Below, piece after piece: positions 49,276-62,486 of a DNA stretch of 64,000 nt. The position numbers and the translations under genes were made by a program. Positions within the stretch are counted from its first letter, which is position 1, and each line of letters begins with the position of its first letter. The stretch spans positions 8,891,181-8,955,180 of the forward strand of contig OX439137.1 of NCBI GenBank assembly GCA_949318235.1, written 5' to 3'. Under the pieces are notes generated by a model, which searched no databases, was not told the origin of the DNA, and worked only from the letters and a program-made list of their open reading frames with translations. This DNA comes from Ecdyonurus torrentis (Eukaryota; Arthropoda; Insecta; Ephemeroptera; Heptageniidae).

Positions 49276-52200
49276 ACTCATAAAAATCGATGCAAAATGA
49301 GGCATGAACTTTTTTTTATATCATAAAATATGTCGTTGTATTCGTTTAAACTATTTATTTTGCTTTGACTATTAATTTTTTGATAATAAAATATTATTTA
49401 CTCGAAAAAAATGTATAATTTAGTTCAGAACAACGTAGAAAGTAGACATATCTTTTCAACGATACACTTAATAAACAATAATTACTTAGTAAGTATTGTT
49501 CACCATTTTTGAATTTTATACTCAGCACATTTCAAGCTTTCTATAATTAGTTCAAAAATGTATTTAACTTTAAAAGCAATTAAATCATTACAATCTTAAT
49601 TTTTTGTTAATATTTTAGAACTTTCTAATAATTAATTAAAAATAAATATTTGTTTTAAACGATTAAAATCAAATAGTAGAAAATATATAATATTTTTTAT
49701 AATACTGCTTTTTTTTCATATATAAATATATATCTAAACGCACATCACGTTTTTAACGTATAATACTGCGTAGTTTTTTTTTTTTTTTTTGTTTTTTTTT
49801 GTAGTGTATTGTATTAAGGGCACGTTATAGCTATGTATCATATTATATGTTATAATATTCTCTACTACAGCTATACTTCCCATATATTTCACTATATATA
49901 ATAATATCTCTGGGGTAAAATAAAAACTGAAACCATCACTAGAGGAAATCATTGCATGTACAATTCCTAACTTATATAAAAGGACCAGACTGACTATTTT
50001 TTAAACTGTTAAAAATAATACTATGTATTTTTATTTATTTATTATATTTCCAATAAATACATATAATATAATAATGTTTAAATTACTCACTACGTAAAAA
50101 AGTTGCCAAACCTTCACTACACCTTAAAATTATACTTATATTATTATTGATATGTTGTTCTTTTATTTCTTCTTTTTTAACACCAACACCGGAATCTTAC
50201 TTTATTCAAGGTGTAGGTGAGAGTAATGCAGTACCAACTAACTGATAGACATTTTAGGTGGTAAAAAGAGGGATCATAAATTAAGCATTTTGCGCACGAT
50301 GTTAGCTGTTATAAGCACTGAAGCTTTCTGCATGATGTCCAAATGTCTATCCTCGAGGTTCAATTTTATCTCTTGCAGACAACCAGTCTTTATTAACAAT
50401 TATTATATTCGTTCAAGAATATGTATGTTCAATGCACATACAGAAAACATATATTTATAATTAATTGATTAATAAAAAAAAGAAGACAGATATGTAATAG
50501 GAGTAAAATAGTTTTTTTTTTATAAAAATAGGAAGTCATTGCTAAAAGAATTTGAGATATTTTCAAACATTTTTCTTATCGCGTTATGTGAGTTAATGTA
50601 TTAAAATGTATTTTTTGTATGGGAATTTTTATAGTATAAATGAGTAAAAAATTTAATATTTAATTAATATAGAAATTTAGATGTACCTAATCATAGGTGG
50701 CGTGGAAAAGAAGTGAGAACCTTCTAATTTCCTATTGGCTGCAAAATAGATTTAAAGCTTTTTTCTTCTTTCTGCATTAAAATAAAAAGAGTGTCATATT
50801 GAATCAAGTGCACAAGGCACCTTTTTATGTATTTGAAGCAAAAAAAAAAAAAAAAAAAAAAAAAATCATTACTTTATCATAATAAAGCTAATTTAAATTT
50901 TGTTATTATTATAAATATTTAATTATACAGAAATAAACATATATTGTATTTGAAAATTTAATTAACGTAATGAATTGAATTGTATATTTTATTATCTAAA
51001 TATAAGATCAAATTATATATTTCTTTGAAACAAAAATTTATATACATATATGAGACAATAACGTAAATAATAATAATAAATAAAAGCAACACAAGATCGT
51101 GTAGTCTAAATTGTCATCTTTCTTGTAAGAATTATATCTTAATTAAACATTGTCTCTTTGGCGATAAAATTTGGTGACTTAGCTTGAGATTTTTTTATTT
51201 ATTTTTTTTAAACAAAAAATATGTTTAAGCCGTCCCTATATGCATATTTGCTTTAAAATATAAAAACAATAAAAATTAAGTTCACATATTATAGTAAACA
51301 GTAAAAATATAATGATGACTATAGAGAGTATGTATAATGATAAATTTTTATTTAAAATTTCTGTAAAAATGATATTGTTGTGTCATTTTTTTAAAATTAA
51401 AATAATCATCGTAATTTTTTAAATAAATATTTATAGTATCACACTTTGGATTAAAAAATATTGAACTTTTAGGAAGACTATAAATTAGCTTAATATGAAG
51501 CTTTTAAAGTTATACTGTACATTTTGTTGTTTTGAATGTTGCCTTAATAATTCAATAATTTTTTTTTTAAGAATAGAGGTTATCTATGTGGGAAACCCTT
51601 GTTTCCTTCTTTTAGCATCATGTTAAATGCTCTTTAGCACTATGTTTTTTTTTTTTTTTTTTTAGAAAACTACTTTACCAAAGCAAGAAATATTTAATTA
51701 AGGGATACTATACACACACTTTTACGTATTTTAATCGCAGTTTTTTTTTGGCAAATTTTTTCTTCGCAAATTTTTTAACACTAATAATCTTCATTATAGA
51801 TTCTACAGCGTAAATAATGAAGTCTATATCCACGGATAGAATAAAAGACCTTGAAAGCACACTAGTTGACCCTGAAAATGCCCAATATACAAATGGTTTT
51901 GATAATATATTTTACTGTTTAAATCTAGTGTATGTTTTCTCTTAATTGCAAATTTAGAGTATAATTTTAACGGTGAAGTATATTATCACACAATTATGTG
52001 TATATTAAATTTGATACCAAGAAAATCTCAATTAAAGAACACAGAATTCGCATATACAATAAAATATATTGCACATTAAAAGAGAAAAAATTGCACTATA
52101 TTATGAACTTATAATAATTTATAATAAAAATGCATTTTTTTTAAAAATTAAATAACAAATATAAGTACAAAATTATAACTTAATATGATATATATTTAGA

Positions 52201-52753
52201 TTTTCCTCTTTATGAACATAATTATAGATAAAAATATTTAAAATATGCATATTTTATAACATTATATAAAACGTAATTACATATCACACGCTTAGTATAC
52301 AGTCAGTGTTTTTGAATGAATGTTAAACGCATAAATAATTAAGCTAAAAACGTGGCTCTATATAACGTATACTGCTTTGCAACAACATAAATATAATATT
52401 ATAATAATGGTATAATATATAGGACATTATAAAATAAACCACTTTTTTGAAAATATAAAAAACTTCAACTTTTTTGTATTTACGTTTAATTTTTCTTTAT
52501 ATATTAAGATGTATAATAATTATAGTATTTTTTAAATATGATTCAATTAAAGTTAATTATAATACTTGTTAATTTAAATTTATTGTATAATTATTATTAT
52601 ATACCTTTGAATCTTCAATCCGTTAGCATAAATGCTCTACATATTTACGTTTCCATTAAGATTGATGGCTTTTATTCTATAACTTAATATACTATTAAAT
52701 TTAAATATACTCATGTCTTTTTTTTTTTTTTTTCGTTATTTTCTATAATGATT
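48382..52753. other. AT-rich non-coding stretch
   Basis: No gene is supported. It holds a CT run at 49213-49274, T runs at 49774 and 51643, and an A run at 50839-50865. A GC-richer patch at 50185-50395 ends in an acceptor-like TTTTATCTCTTGCAG. There is also an inverted CCAAT near 50732. I could not find a convincing exon. Confidence 0.5.
49213..49274. repeat. (CT)n microsatellite
   Basis: About 62 bases of uninterrupted CT. Confidence 0.95.
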
Positions 52754-52930
52754 GCTTATGTTTACTGAAAATGCGGAAAAGGAAGTACCGGAAAAAGAAA
52801 CCACGTGATCGTAAAAGTGGGAGGTAGCTCAGGCCTAGCTTGCTGCTGGCACCAACTTTTCTCCCACTTTTACAGTCACATGGTTTCCTTTTCCGGCACT
52901 TCCTTTTCCGTTTTTTAGAGTAAACATACG
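52754..52930. mobile_element. Foldback MITE with GGAAAAGGAAGT arms
   Basis: The left arm runs GTTTACTGAAAATGCGGAAA, AGGAAGTACCGGAAAAAG, AAACCACGTGATCG and TAAAAGTGGGAG. Each block is mirrored on the right (CTCCCACTTTTA, AGTCACATGGTTTCC, TTTTCCGGCACTTCC, TTTTCCGTTTTTTAGAGTAAAC in part). The loop is CAGGCCTAGCTTGCTGCTGG. The 68-codon - frame through it is a palindrome artefact. Confidence 0.75.
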
Positions 52931-53919
52931 CACTCAATTTTAACAACAAATATTACAGTAGTAACTTTGAAAATTGTGATTTCTATTATTGCAAATGTTC
53001 TTAACGCGTCTTTCATAAGAAAATGATCATGATCAGTCACTATTTGCAATAGCTTAAAAATTTTAATTAATAATTAAAGATAGTTATTATTTATTATATT
53101 ATAGTTAGTATAGAGTTATTTTAAATGCTGCAATTCTAAAAATTGCAAAGGAACATGATAAAAAAAAATTTCACTTTTATTATTATTGTTACAGGATATT
53201 TATAGGATTGATAAAAATATTAATGATAATTTAAAAATCAGAAAGAATAAGGAATAAACATTAAAGTGCAATGAGTTTCTTACACCACACTCAAAACTTT
53301 ATCATAGTTCCTTCTGCCTTCCAAAATGCGCAACCCATATGAATAATCAAAATTGTTCGTCATTTTCTTTCCCCAACTGAAATAAATGATTATTATTTAA
53401 AACATAATAAGGTAAGAATTAACTTTAAAAAAATATCAAATGAATTTTAAATAAGTATAGACTTTACTTAAAATCATAATATGATTGTTATTATTATTAT
53501 TTTATATCCCTAAATCAATAGTAAAACCCCTATATAAATTATAACATCAATTATATGAATACTTATATTCATTTTATGACTATACCTGTAATATAATTCT
53601 ACGATTGTAATAAAGCAATTTAATAACATTCAGTGTGTTGTACATATATATATATTAATACAATTAAAGTTTTTATTACAGCATTCTAATAATAATAATA
53701 ATTATAATTACATTAAGTATAATTTTTGTATCTATTTTCTAACCCCTCTATATATTTTCTTCCACTACTTTTTTGTGTGTATATATATATATATGTTCTA
53801 CTACTATGTAATAAAGTTTTATATTGTAAGTACCTACTAAAGTAATGTACTATACTGATTGTTAGTGTTAGAGGTATTACATTTATAGCTTACAATTTGA
53901 AACAACGATGTTATACTCT
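52931..53919. other. AT-rich non-coding stretch
   Basis: No gene is seen. Only short AT and ATT repeats. Confidence 0.55.
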
Positions 53920-54114
<195 letters not shown>

Positions 54115-54119
54115 ACCCG

Positions 54120-54245
54120 ACGTTTTGTGGTAGCTTTACTATAGAGTATACATACATATATATAAAAGATCGATCTCGCACTCTCATTGGTCCACCAGTT
54201 ACAGCATCAAGGGGGCGTGGTTAAAAAAAATAATGATGACGTCAT
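54120..54245 (-). promoter_or_regulatory. Promoter-like cluster (CRE, GC box, CCAAT, TATA)
   Basis: Reading on the - strand, the order is TGACGTCA (54237-54244), CCACGCCCCC (54211-54220), ACCAAT (about 54187-54192) and TTTTATATATATG (about 54155-54167). This is the classical spacing order of an RNA polymerase II promoter, and it would drive leftward transcription into the CT tract. TATATAAAAG also reads as a TATA box on the + strand. No coding exon was found beside it, so it could be chance or a relic. Confidence 0.35.
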
Positions 54246-56314
54246 ATTTATCAGATAATAATAATAATATAATCAAGGATTATTATTAATTATTATAATT
54301 TTTTTTATATTATAAATATTTTTCCGGTTTAAAAAAAATTGAGTTTATATATTTTTCTACCATATACGTTAGTCTCTTTATGTTATTAAAAACTTGTAAT
54401 ATTTTCATACATGTATACATAAATTTTATTTTTTTGTAAAATAGGATTGAAACAGTTACGCTTACGTATAGTTATTTTGTTTGTTCTATAATATATAATA
54501 TATGAAAAGTAAATTAGTTTATATTATGAGTTTTATGAAATATGTTTAATCAAAATTGATAATAATATAATATCTCTAAAATAATTGAGATTTACAAAGA
54601 CTGTTTTTTTAAAGCTTAATTTATTCAAATGGAACATAAATAAAATTTAGTTTTGTATTTCTATTTCAAAGAATTTTTACTGTCAAAATTTATAAAACAT
54701 ACATAAAGTATAAGGCACAGGGTAATAGAGGCATTTCATCGAGCCCTAAATTACTTTTTATACATAGAGCAATTGTAATATTATAATTGAATTAAAATAT
54801 ACAGTATGCAATTTTCACATTTTATTTCTTTAAAAGTGGAAGGTAATACTTGCTGGAGCAAATAATGATGCACCTGTATTTTATGCAACCAATTGGTTAC
54901 ATCTGTTCAACCGGTTGCGGAAAATTTAAAATTCAGGGGCTAATTTTTTTTTCTCACTCCTTTAGTTCTAAAACAGATTTCATGTTATATTATTTTATTT
55001 TGAAAACTTCCACAAAGGCTACATATAAAATCATCAAAGACACTCTTACTTGCAAAAAAATAATAATAAATAAAAACAAAAAAGTTTATAATTTTTGCAA
55101 ACTTTATGCAAGTTTATGATTTTTTTAATGAAGAAAACGAAATAAAACGTTTGAAACAATGAAAACTATTTATGCAAATAATCATCAATTACGTTTTAAA
55201 AAATGCAGTATACTTTTACATTAAAATTCACGGTCTTTTTTTTTTTTCGTTAATTCAAATTTAGGTATCATATTGATTATTCATTGCTTTTGTAAGGGTA
55301 AAATGTTAAAAACGGGGTGAAAAAGTTATAATGCAAGTTGTGATTTTTTAAAATTTGTATATTATGATTACAATGTAATGGAAATATTATAAAATTTCTG
55401 TACCAAAAAAATATTCAGTTCAATAAATTATTTTTTAAAGGAAGTTCATATATTTTTTATTTCCTTTAAGTTAAAATATTAAACACAATATCATTAATAT
55501 TCATTTTATATTTTTATTCTATTAAAATAAAAAAAAGAATATGAAATTAAATTTAAAAAAATATTTAACAATTTTAAATAATTAACTAATTTAACTGTTT
55601 ATTTAAACGTAAATACTTTTTTTTTTGTATGAAAAATACGAAGAAGATGAAGAAAAAAAAATACACAACCTTAATCCTTAACTTTAAAAGAGCTTAACCT
55701 TTATGTATTAGTTATTCACTTTGGCTTTTCTTATACAGTATGTTTAAGATGTTAAAGACGTTGAAAGAGGGAGGGAGAGAGAGAGAGAGAGAGAGGGTTT
55801 TGAAAACTTAAACAAGATGGTGGTATAGAGAAAAGCTTAAGTTTTAGTTTTGTTGTTTGTTGAAGAGTATATACCTCAAGTTCATTTTATGCGTTAGTTA
55901 ATTTGCAAAACATTTCTTTGTTAATATGTTGGAAAACCTGATTAATTATTTCTCTTTTTAAACATCATGTTTTATATTTTAAATTATTAATAATTTAAAA
56001 TATAACAAAGTGTATAAAGTTTATTATTATATTATATAGATAATATTATTTAGATTAGAAAAAAAAATCTTTGTTGTATGTTTTTTTTCTAATAAATTTG
56101 ATTTTATAAGATTTTTATTTTAAAGAATTTATAATAGTTAGCAACGGAAAATAAGTCAAATATGTACCATACTTTACTATCTTTTAATAATTCATTTTAA
56201 TAGGTGTTTTAATTATGGTAATAAAATTGGTATAAAATGATATTATAAGGACTCTATGCATTTTAATACTAGAACTGCTAAATACATTTATATAGCTATT
56301 GTACTGTATATTAT
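54246..56314. other. AT-rich non-coding stretch
   Basis: No gene is supported. A GA run lies at 55769-55795. The 89-codon frame at 54850 is Lys/Ile/Tyr-rich without a domain. Confidence 0.5.
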
Positions 56315-56656
56315 TTAAAGGAATAGGCCAGAGAAAAACATAAGCATTTATATCACAAAACACTTGATGGGACTTACTTAAATAACTTTAGTTTGTCTCA
56401 AAACCCAACTGTAGCTCCGTAGCAGTGATTAGAAATTTTGATTTATGCAACCCGCACAACATTTTCATACTAATTTTTGCATGTTTCTGACGTCATAAAC
56501 ATGAATATTCACAGAAATTGCATACTTTACAGTAATTTCACGCTCTCTCGTGGGGCTACATTAACATTTTGGTAAAAATTGTCAATAGTTTTGAAGATCC
56601 CATTTCGTGTTTATTCATTAAAAAGCACATGTTGTTTTATGTGGTCTATGGCTTTA
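56315..56656 (+). mobile_element. MITE family B, copy 3 (best preserved)
   Basis: A 342-bp element from TTAAAGGAATAGGCCAGAG to GGTCTATGGCTTTAA. It has all family blocks: ATAAGCATTTATATCACAAA, TTTAGTTTGTCTCAAAACCC, TGTAGCTCCGTAGCAGTGAT, TTTCTGACGTCATAAACATG, TTTCACGCTCTCTCGTGGGG and GTTTTGAAGATCCCATTTCG. It has no frame. Confidence 0.8.
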
Positions 56657-56887
56657 ATAGACAGTTCACGAAGCTGAAGTTGAAAGTATAAAAATTCTTG
56701 GGAATAGTTTAAAATAAAGGGAGTAAAAAATTGAAGGAAACAAATTGACATAGTGGTGAATGATTTTATATACTGTCGCAAATATATAAAGAAAATAATA
56801 TTGTAACATATTAATGGTGATTTAGATTTAAGTTTTAGTAACATAAAATTATATATAATATGCAATATGTGTGAGGTTTCCATTCAT
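56657..56887. other. AT-rich spacer
   Basis: No recognisable feature. The 90-codon - frame overlaps the end of the MITE and is not a gene. Confidence 0.5.
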
Positions 56888-56966
56888 TGGGAAGTCCTTA
56901 CCTGTCGATAAGACAATGTATTAATGAGACTAAGAATTGGTGTAGCACGATAACACAATATAGCTA
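56888..56966 (-). repeat. Dispersed repeat R, copy 2
   Basis: The reverse complement matches 19541-19620: TATTGTGTTATCGTGCTACA, CACCAATTCTTAGTCTC (diverged) and CATTGTCTTATCGACAGGTA plus AGGACTT. The GC-rich extension of copy 1 is absent. The embedded CAG/GTAAGG donor-like site is retained in both copies. Confidence 0.5.
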
Positions 56967-57073
56967 GACTTTACAACCTGAAAAAAAAAATTAAACACTA
57001 TATTATTCAAATTACCTTATGAAAGTCACCCTATATATATGACGCACTTATATCCTTTAAAGTAAGTATTGTA

Positions 57074-57193
57074 CAGCTCTGGCCAAAAGTTCCCGAACGA
57101 TTTGCATAGGCAACCCGCAACCATACTATGTTATCTTTATGAGAAAACGCAGCGGCAGCCGCTGCCCTGTTCGGGAACTTTTGGCCAGAGCTG
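57074..57193. mobile_element. Tc1/mariner-type micro-MITE, copy 2
   Basis: Also exactly 120 bp and TA-flanked. The ends are CAGCTCTGGCCAAAAGTTCC and the perfect mirror GGAACTTTTGGCCAGAGCTG. It differs from copy 1 at about seven positions. The equal length and high identity point to recent movement by a transposase encoded elsewhere. Confidence 0.85.
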
Positions 57194-57789
57194 TACATAT
57201 AATTAATAGATATTTGTCACTGTACCAATGTAACTTCTGATTGCCAAAACCAGAGTCAGTATATTAAGCAGTCGTTAGCAACAATCGGCAGCAAATAATT
57301 GTATCTAAGACTTGCAAGTAGAATAAATTTGACCACGTATCATAAAGTATAGCTTTTGCATAATAAGATTCAACGTAGACACAAATATTTTCATTGCTGA
57401 AAAAATGTAAATGCGTATATTTACTAAGAATTTTATATGCATTATGATGGAGAATTTACAGATTGTTTATTTATTTATTATTGTTCATTTATTGTATAGA
57501 TTGTTTTAAATCATTGCACGATCATTCATTTCAGTTAGTCATCAATAATACAATAGGGTACTGTTTTGTAAATTATAAAAATATAATCCCTTATTTTGGG
57601 TTTAGAAACATTAAAATTTCTACAATTTTCAGTTTTCATTTTTTCCTCAAATTAAATTTAAAATCTCTTATCTTTTTAAGCTTAGCAATTAAGATTGGGC
57701 TTTGTTTATCAAATTACAGAAAAATTGGAATTTTTGCATTGATGACGCAGAATAAAAAGAAAATCCGAAAAAATATAATTTCTTTAGTC

Positions 57790-57825
<36 letters not shown>

Positions 57826-58744
57826 TTATTTTTTTAACTACGAGCCGTTTAAATTTCAAGCCCATCAAGTTTCATATTAAATGCAATATTATTTTTCTTC
57901 TTTTTTAAATGACTCTGAAATTTTTATCATTACTATTAGCTTTTAGAAAACACACAAAATCAAAGCTGATTATCAAATCAGATAATCAAAGCCAATGATT
58001 AATGATAATTGAAACATAATATATTAAAATCTTCTTTAAAAAAATTGTATTCATGGTACGAAACACAAATTAGTTACAAAAGTCTTCTGCATTTTTTCTT
58101 TATAAAGTATTATTAGTATAGTAAAAAAAATAATAATAATAAAGGAAATTTTTCTTAAAATTAAAGAAAAAAAAATGCAAAAGAAAAGAGAGAAATATTA
58201 AAGAATTTAAACACCAGAGAAGACAAATGGCTCATAAGAAATTTATAATAAACGATTAAACCATTTTTATTTTTTTTTTTTTTTTTGTTCCTAGTGGGCG
58301 TCTTAAGTTTGTTAAGAAAATTTTCTACTTCTTGTCATATTCTCTTTATGAATTTCAAATGTGATCACGCAAAATATAGTATAAACCAACATACTTTTAT
58401 ATGACGTCACTTTTTGTTTTTATAACGTTTTGTTCTCTACATTTGAAAGAATTTGTCTATATAGTTTAAGCCCATTAAATAAATGTGAAAATTTTTAATT
58501 TTTATCTTTCTATGTGAAGCGCAGTATTATTTATAAACTTAATTTACGTAATAACGAAAAAATGAAAACAAATTCATTACAAGAAGGTTTAAATAATTGT
58601 TAAAAATACTCAGGTGAAAAACAAATGTATTTTGTTAAAACTAAATATTTTTTCCCATTTCAACACAAGTCCAAGAAAAAATATTTTTATTTTTATTAAA
58701 CATTTTATTCTGAAACCTTACTTTTACAAACTTACTTAAACAAA
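57194..58744. other. AT-rich non-coding stretch
   Basis: No gene is supported. It has a T run at about 57791-57820 and one TGACGTCA at 58402-58409 outside any visible foldback. The 119-codon frame at 57463 is Ile/Phe/Lys-rich and ends in the T run. Confidence 0.5.
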
Positions 58745-58904
58745 ATTCTGCAGTGAATATTTATTATATAGCATAACCATTGTTATTTGGGAATTGAAGT
58801 AATCATTATGCTATACAACAGCAATGTAAAATAAACTATGTAGAATAAATATTGATGTAAACTATAGCATAATTATTACGTATTTATTTTTTTCCGTATA
58901 GAAG
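58745..58904. mobile_element. MITE family E, copy 7 (left end decayed)
   Basis: The right end reads ATAGCATAATTATTACGTAT then TTATTTTTTTCCGTATAG. The interior has AATCATTATGCTATACAACA, as in other copies. The left terminal repeat is not clear. Confidence 0.45.
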
Positions 58905-59083
58905 TAAAAATAATATTAACAATTCTGCACATAGTAATATAGTTGTCTGCACGTTTGAGATTTGAGTTTTTTTTTTTTTTTTTGTATAATATATAATACT
59001 TTTCAGCTTAAATAGATTCGAAAAGTATCTTAAATACTTTTAAATTGTCATTTTTTTTTCGTAGAATGCCTTCGCTTTAATCA

Positions 59084-59207
<124 letters not shown>

Positions 59208-59240
59208 TTTTTAAGCATTACTTTCAATTCTCCAAATATT

Positions 59241-59405
59241 ATAAATCCCAACGATTCTACAGGTACGATAGGACACGAACACCTTTTTAAAATTTCGCGT
59301 GTAATTTGTTCAATGTTGAAAGATAGGGAATTTCGCCAAAAAAAAAAAAATTGACAAATGATATTAGCGTGTCCTATCGTATTTATAGAATCGTTGATAA
59401 ATCCT
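59241..59405. mobile_element. Foldback MITE with ACGATTCTA arms
   Basis: The left arm ATAAATCCCAACGATTCTAC plus GTACGATAGGACACG mirrors right CGTGTCCTATCGTA plus AGAATCGTTGATAAATCC. The single-stranded middle is about 90 bases with an A run. It abuts the TA microsatellite. Confidence 0.7.
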
Positions 59406-59507
59406 TGACCAGTACTGTACGAACATACAATTGATTATTATATAAAAACAAATTAAATATAAAATTTTCCCATCATGTAATAATATTTCGCCTGTAGCAC
59501 TTATATG

Positions 59508-59625
59508 TACAACAATATTATTATACACTACTTGAAGTCACGTGTATATATTATTATGATGAGGGCGTGACACGTGTTACAGCTGTTACTGACACGTGAC
59601 CGACACGTGTCATACTGGTTGTACA
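59508..59625. repeat. CACGTG cluster in a small imperfect palindrome
   Basis: Four CACGTG hexamers lie at 59539, 59571, 59593 and 59604 (71 bases in all), three of them as ACACGTG(T/A). Outer TGTACAAC and GGTTGTACA are inverted. It may be another foldback element or a bHLH/E-box-like cluster. Confidence 0.4.
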
Positions 59626-60091
59626 GCAATTAGCTTCCAATCTTACGCCACGCGGCAACCACTTCGAATAATTGATATCTCCTCTTCTCTCTATTTTTAT
59701 TGAATTAAAAAAAGTATCATAATCATTTATAGTTTTGATATTTCAATCCATCATAAAAAATTGGCTTTTTGAGGGATTTGTTTTTAAAGAAATGATCATT
59801 GATTTTTTTTTTTTCAAGCTACTCGCAAGTAGAGCTTTTGGAAAATAAATTTTTAATTTCTAGGTAAAGTTTTTTACTCTCTTAACCTACTTTTTAAGTT
59901 TTTTTTTGTCTTTTTCTCTGAAGAAGTACCTTGTTTGTTTTTTTATACTTTTTGTACTATTACGATACCATTAAAAACACCTCTATTGGATACCTCTATT
60001 GGATTATATACCTACATAGCTATATTCTTTGTTATTAAGTTTATTGAATCTTTATTTCTTTTTTAAACCATTCATTTTACGTTCTTGTATT
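59626..60091. other. AT-rich non-coding stretch
   Basis: No gene is seen. Confidence 0.55.
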
Positions 60092-60222
60092 TTTCACGCT
60101 CACTTGTGAGGCTACATTTGCATTCAGGCAAAAATTGTCATCAGTTTTGGAGATCCCACCTTGTGTTTAATCATTAAAAAGCACATGTTGTTTCATGTAA
60201 CCTTAGTCTATGATTTTGTTTA
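60092..60222 (+). mobile_element. MITE family B, 3'-half fragment
   Basis: Begins TTCACGCTCACTTGTGAGGC and continues AGTTTTGGAGATCCCACCTT and AAAAAGCACATGTTGTTTCA to about 60215. The 5' half is missing. A G run of 13 (60226-60238) follows a few bases later. Confidence 0.65.
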
Positions 60223-60375
60223 AAAGGGGGGGGGGGGGCGTCACCAAAACAGCAAGATGTTATTTTTACTTTAATTTATACTTGATAAATAAAAAATTCA
60301 TGTATGCCTATAATTACAAATGTTTAGAAGATTTACATCATCGAAAAATAAACTCCCATGATCTTAAATGTTCTA

Positions 60376-60382
<7 letters not shown>

Positions 60383-60461
<79 letters not shown>

Positions 60462-60579
60462 CATACATACATACATACATACATACATACATACATACAT
60501 ACATACATACATACATACATACATACATACATACATACATACATACATACATACATACATACATACATACATACATACA

Positions 60580-60660
<81 letters not shown>
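60383..60660. repeat. (AT)n-(ACAT)n-(AT)n compound microsatellite
   Basis: AT to 60456, about 38 ACAT units to 60608, then AT to 60660. The Tyr-Ile, Tyr-Ile-His-Thr and Met-Tyr-Val-Cys frames on both strands are repeat artefacts. Confidence 0.97.
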
Positions 60661-60667
<7 letters not shown>

Positions 60668-61374
60668 TATTTATATTAATATTAACATCATATCAGTCAT
60701 TAAGAATCTAGAAATCCCAAGAAACAGCTAGCATTTCGTTATTATGAAAGTATTTTTACATAAGTTTCTAAGCGTAATTTAAATATATAAATAGTTCTCT
60801 TTGTACTGTGATTTTAATCACTTGCTTCTCAATTGCAATACAAATTTGTCTATACTTCTTTTACAATTTATCAATAAAAATCAGACACATAAACAATTTT
60901 CTATTATATCATGACTCTTAAAACAGTTTATAATCATCTTTAAATTTTTCAAAAATTGTATTCATAAATTTTTGATAATATATAGCTACATTTTACTTAA
61001 TATTAATATTATATTTACAGAGCTACACAAAACATTATTTTAACATGCACGACAATTTTGGAAACTCCCGTAGTACATGTTTAGAACTTACGTGCAGAAA
61101 AGAATTGAAAAATTAAACCATGTTTACAATAAATAAATAATATCTTTATCGCAAAAACAAAATAGGTACAGTCAGAGCAAAATGTCTCAACTATGAACCA
61201 ATACAAACAATAATATGAAACTTTTTAACAGGATTTTTGCAATTTACTACTTTATTTTATGTCATATAAATAACTAGATATTTGTATGGAACATTTTCGT
61301 TTGTAAAACATAAAATTATAGTTTCAGTGATTAAATTTTTTTACTTTATTGCTGTATGCAAAAATCATGCCTTG
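60661..61374. other. AT-rich non-coding stretch
   Basis: No recognisable feature. Confidence 0.55.
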
Positions 61375-61604
61375 ATACACGGACACAAATAAATACCATT
61401 AAATTAATAATAATTATGCTAGCTCACTTTTAGCACAATTTGTTCAATGCGGCATAATTTATGCTATATAACAAAATAATGATATTATGTAGCATAAATA
61501 ATATGTTGTACAGCATAATTATTTATGTTCTTCTAATTTAGCATAATTTGTGCTAGAATGATATATATGTAGCGTAAATTACGTTATTTATTCTTTCCAT
61601 GTAT
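61375..61604. mobile_element. MITE family E, copy 8
   Basis: About 230 bp with both ends visible: GATACACGGACACAAATAAA on the left, and AATTACGTTATTTATTCTTT then CCATGTATG on the right. The interior reads ATAATTATGCTAGCTCACTT, GCACAATTTGTTCAATGCGG and GTACAGCATAATTATTTATG, closely following copy 2. Confidence 0.65.
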
Positions 61605-61665
61605 GATGCAAGCGGTAATTGAAATTGCATATGTAATAATTTTTTGTTATTTAATGCTATTCTCG

Positions 61666-62002
61666 TAAAGGCATAGGCAAGAATAAAACATAAATATTTA
61701 TATCGCAAAACACTTGATGGAACTTACATAAATAACATTAGTTTGTCTCAAAACCTAATTGTAGCGCTGTAGCAGTGATCAGAAAATTTCAATGTATGTA
61801 TGAAACCCGCACAACATTTTTCATACTAATTCTTGTCTATTTCTGACGTCAGTAACAGTAAATAGCATAATTTGCAGTATTTTTACACTCTACTGTAGAG
61901 TCTCATTTACATTCTGGAAAAAATTGTCATCAGTTTCGGAGACCTCATTTTGTGTTTAATCATTAAAAGGCACATGTTGTTGCACGTGGTCTATGGCTTT
62001 AA
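61666..62002 (+). mobile_element. MITE family B, copy 4
   Basis: About 337 bp from TAAAGGCATAGGCAAG to GGTCTATGGCTTTAA. All internal blocks are present, with a centre of TTTCTGACGTCAGTAACAG. It lies 61 bases after a family E copy, with no gene between. Confidence 0.75.
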
Positions 62003-62171
62003 GATTATAAAATAAAGATTTCAATATTGTTAACTGTACAATAATATTAAACTTCTTATATCAAATTTATAAAAAAAAATCTTATATTATAGTATTTACA
62101 CCAGCTTTAAATTTGATACAAAAAGTTAATACAGTTTCCTATCTAAAGACTTATATCATTATTATTATTTG

Positions 62172-62209
<38 letters not shown>

Positions 62210-62455
62210 GGCAAAAAAATAACACTATATATAAGAAAGAATAAGTTGTTAAAAAAATATCTATATACGTAGTGTATAGTTAATCAAAAATTTATAAACT
62301 TTACTGGTTTGGTAGACGTTTTTGTAGACGGCAATTTAGTTATATTTATTTATTTTTTTAAAGTCGATAGTTTGAGTAAGAGCTGACGTACATAAAATTT
62401 CCTATAACTTTACGAGAGAGAGAGAGAGAGAGAGAGAAAATATGGTCTATTTGAA

Positions 62456-62486
<31 letters not shown>

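Noticed and set aside
52743..52949. 68-codon - frame
   Set aside because: It runs through both arms of a palindromic MITE and its Arg/Lys-rich sequence reflects the repeat.
57463..57822. 119-codon + frame
   Set aside because: Ile/Phe/Lys-rich, no domain, no splice or promoter support, and it ends in a poly-T run encoding Phe.
60338..60711. Met-Tyr-Val-Cys and Tyr-Ile-His-Thr repeat frames on both strands
   Set aside because: Open frames forced by the AT/ACAT microsatellite. The same applies at 31377-31604 and 40743-40936.
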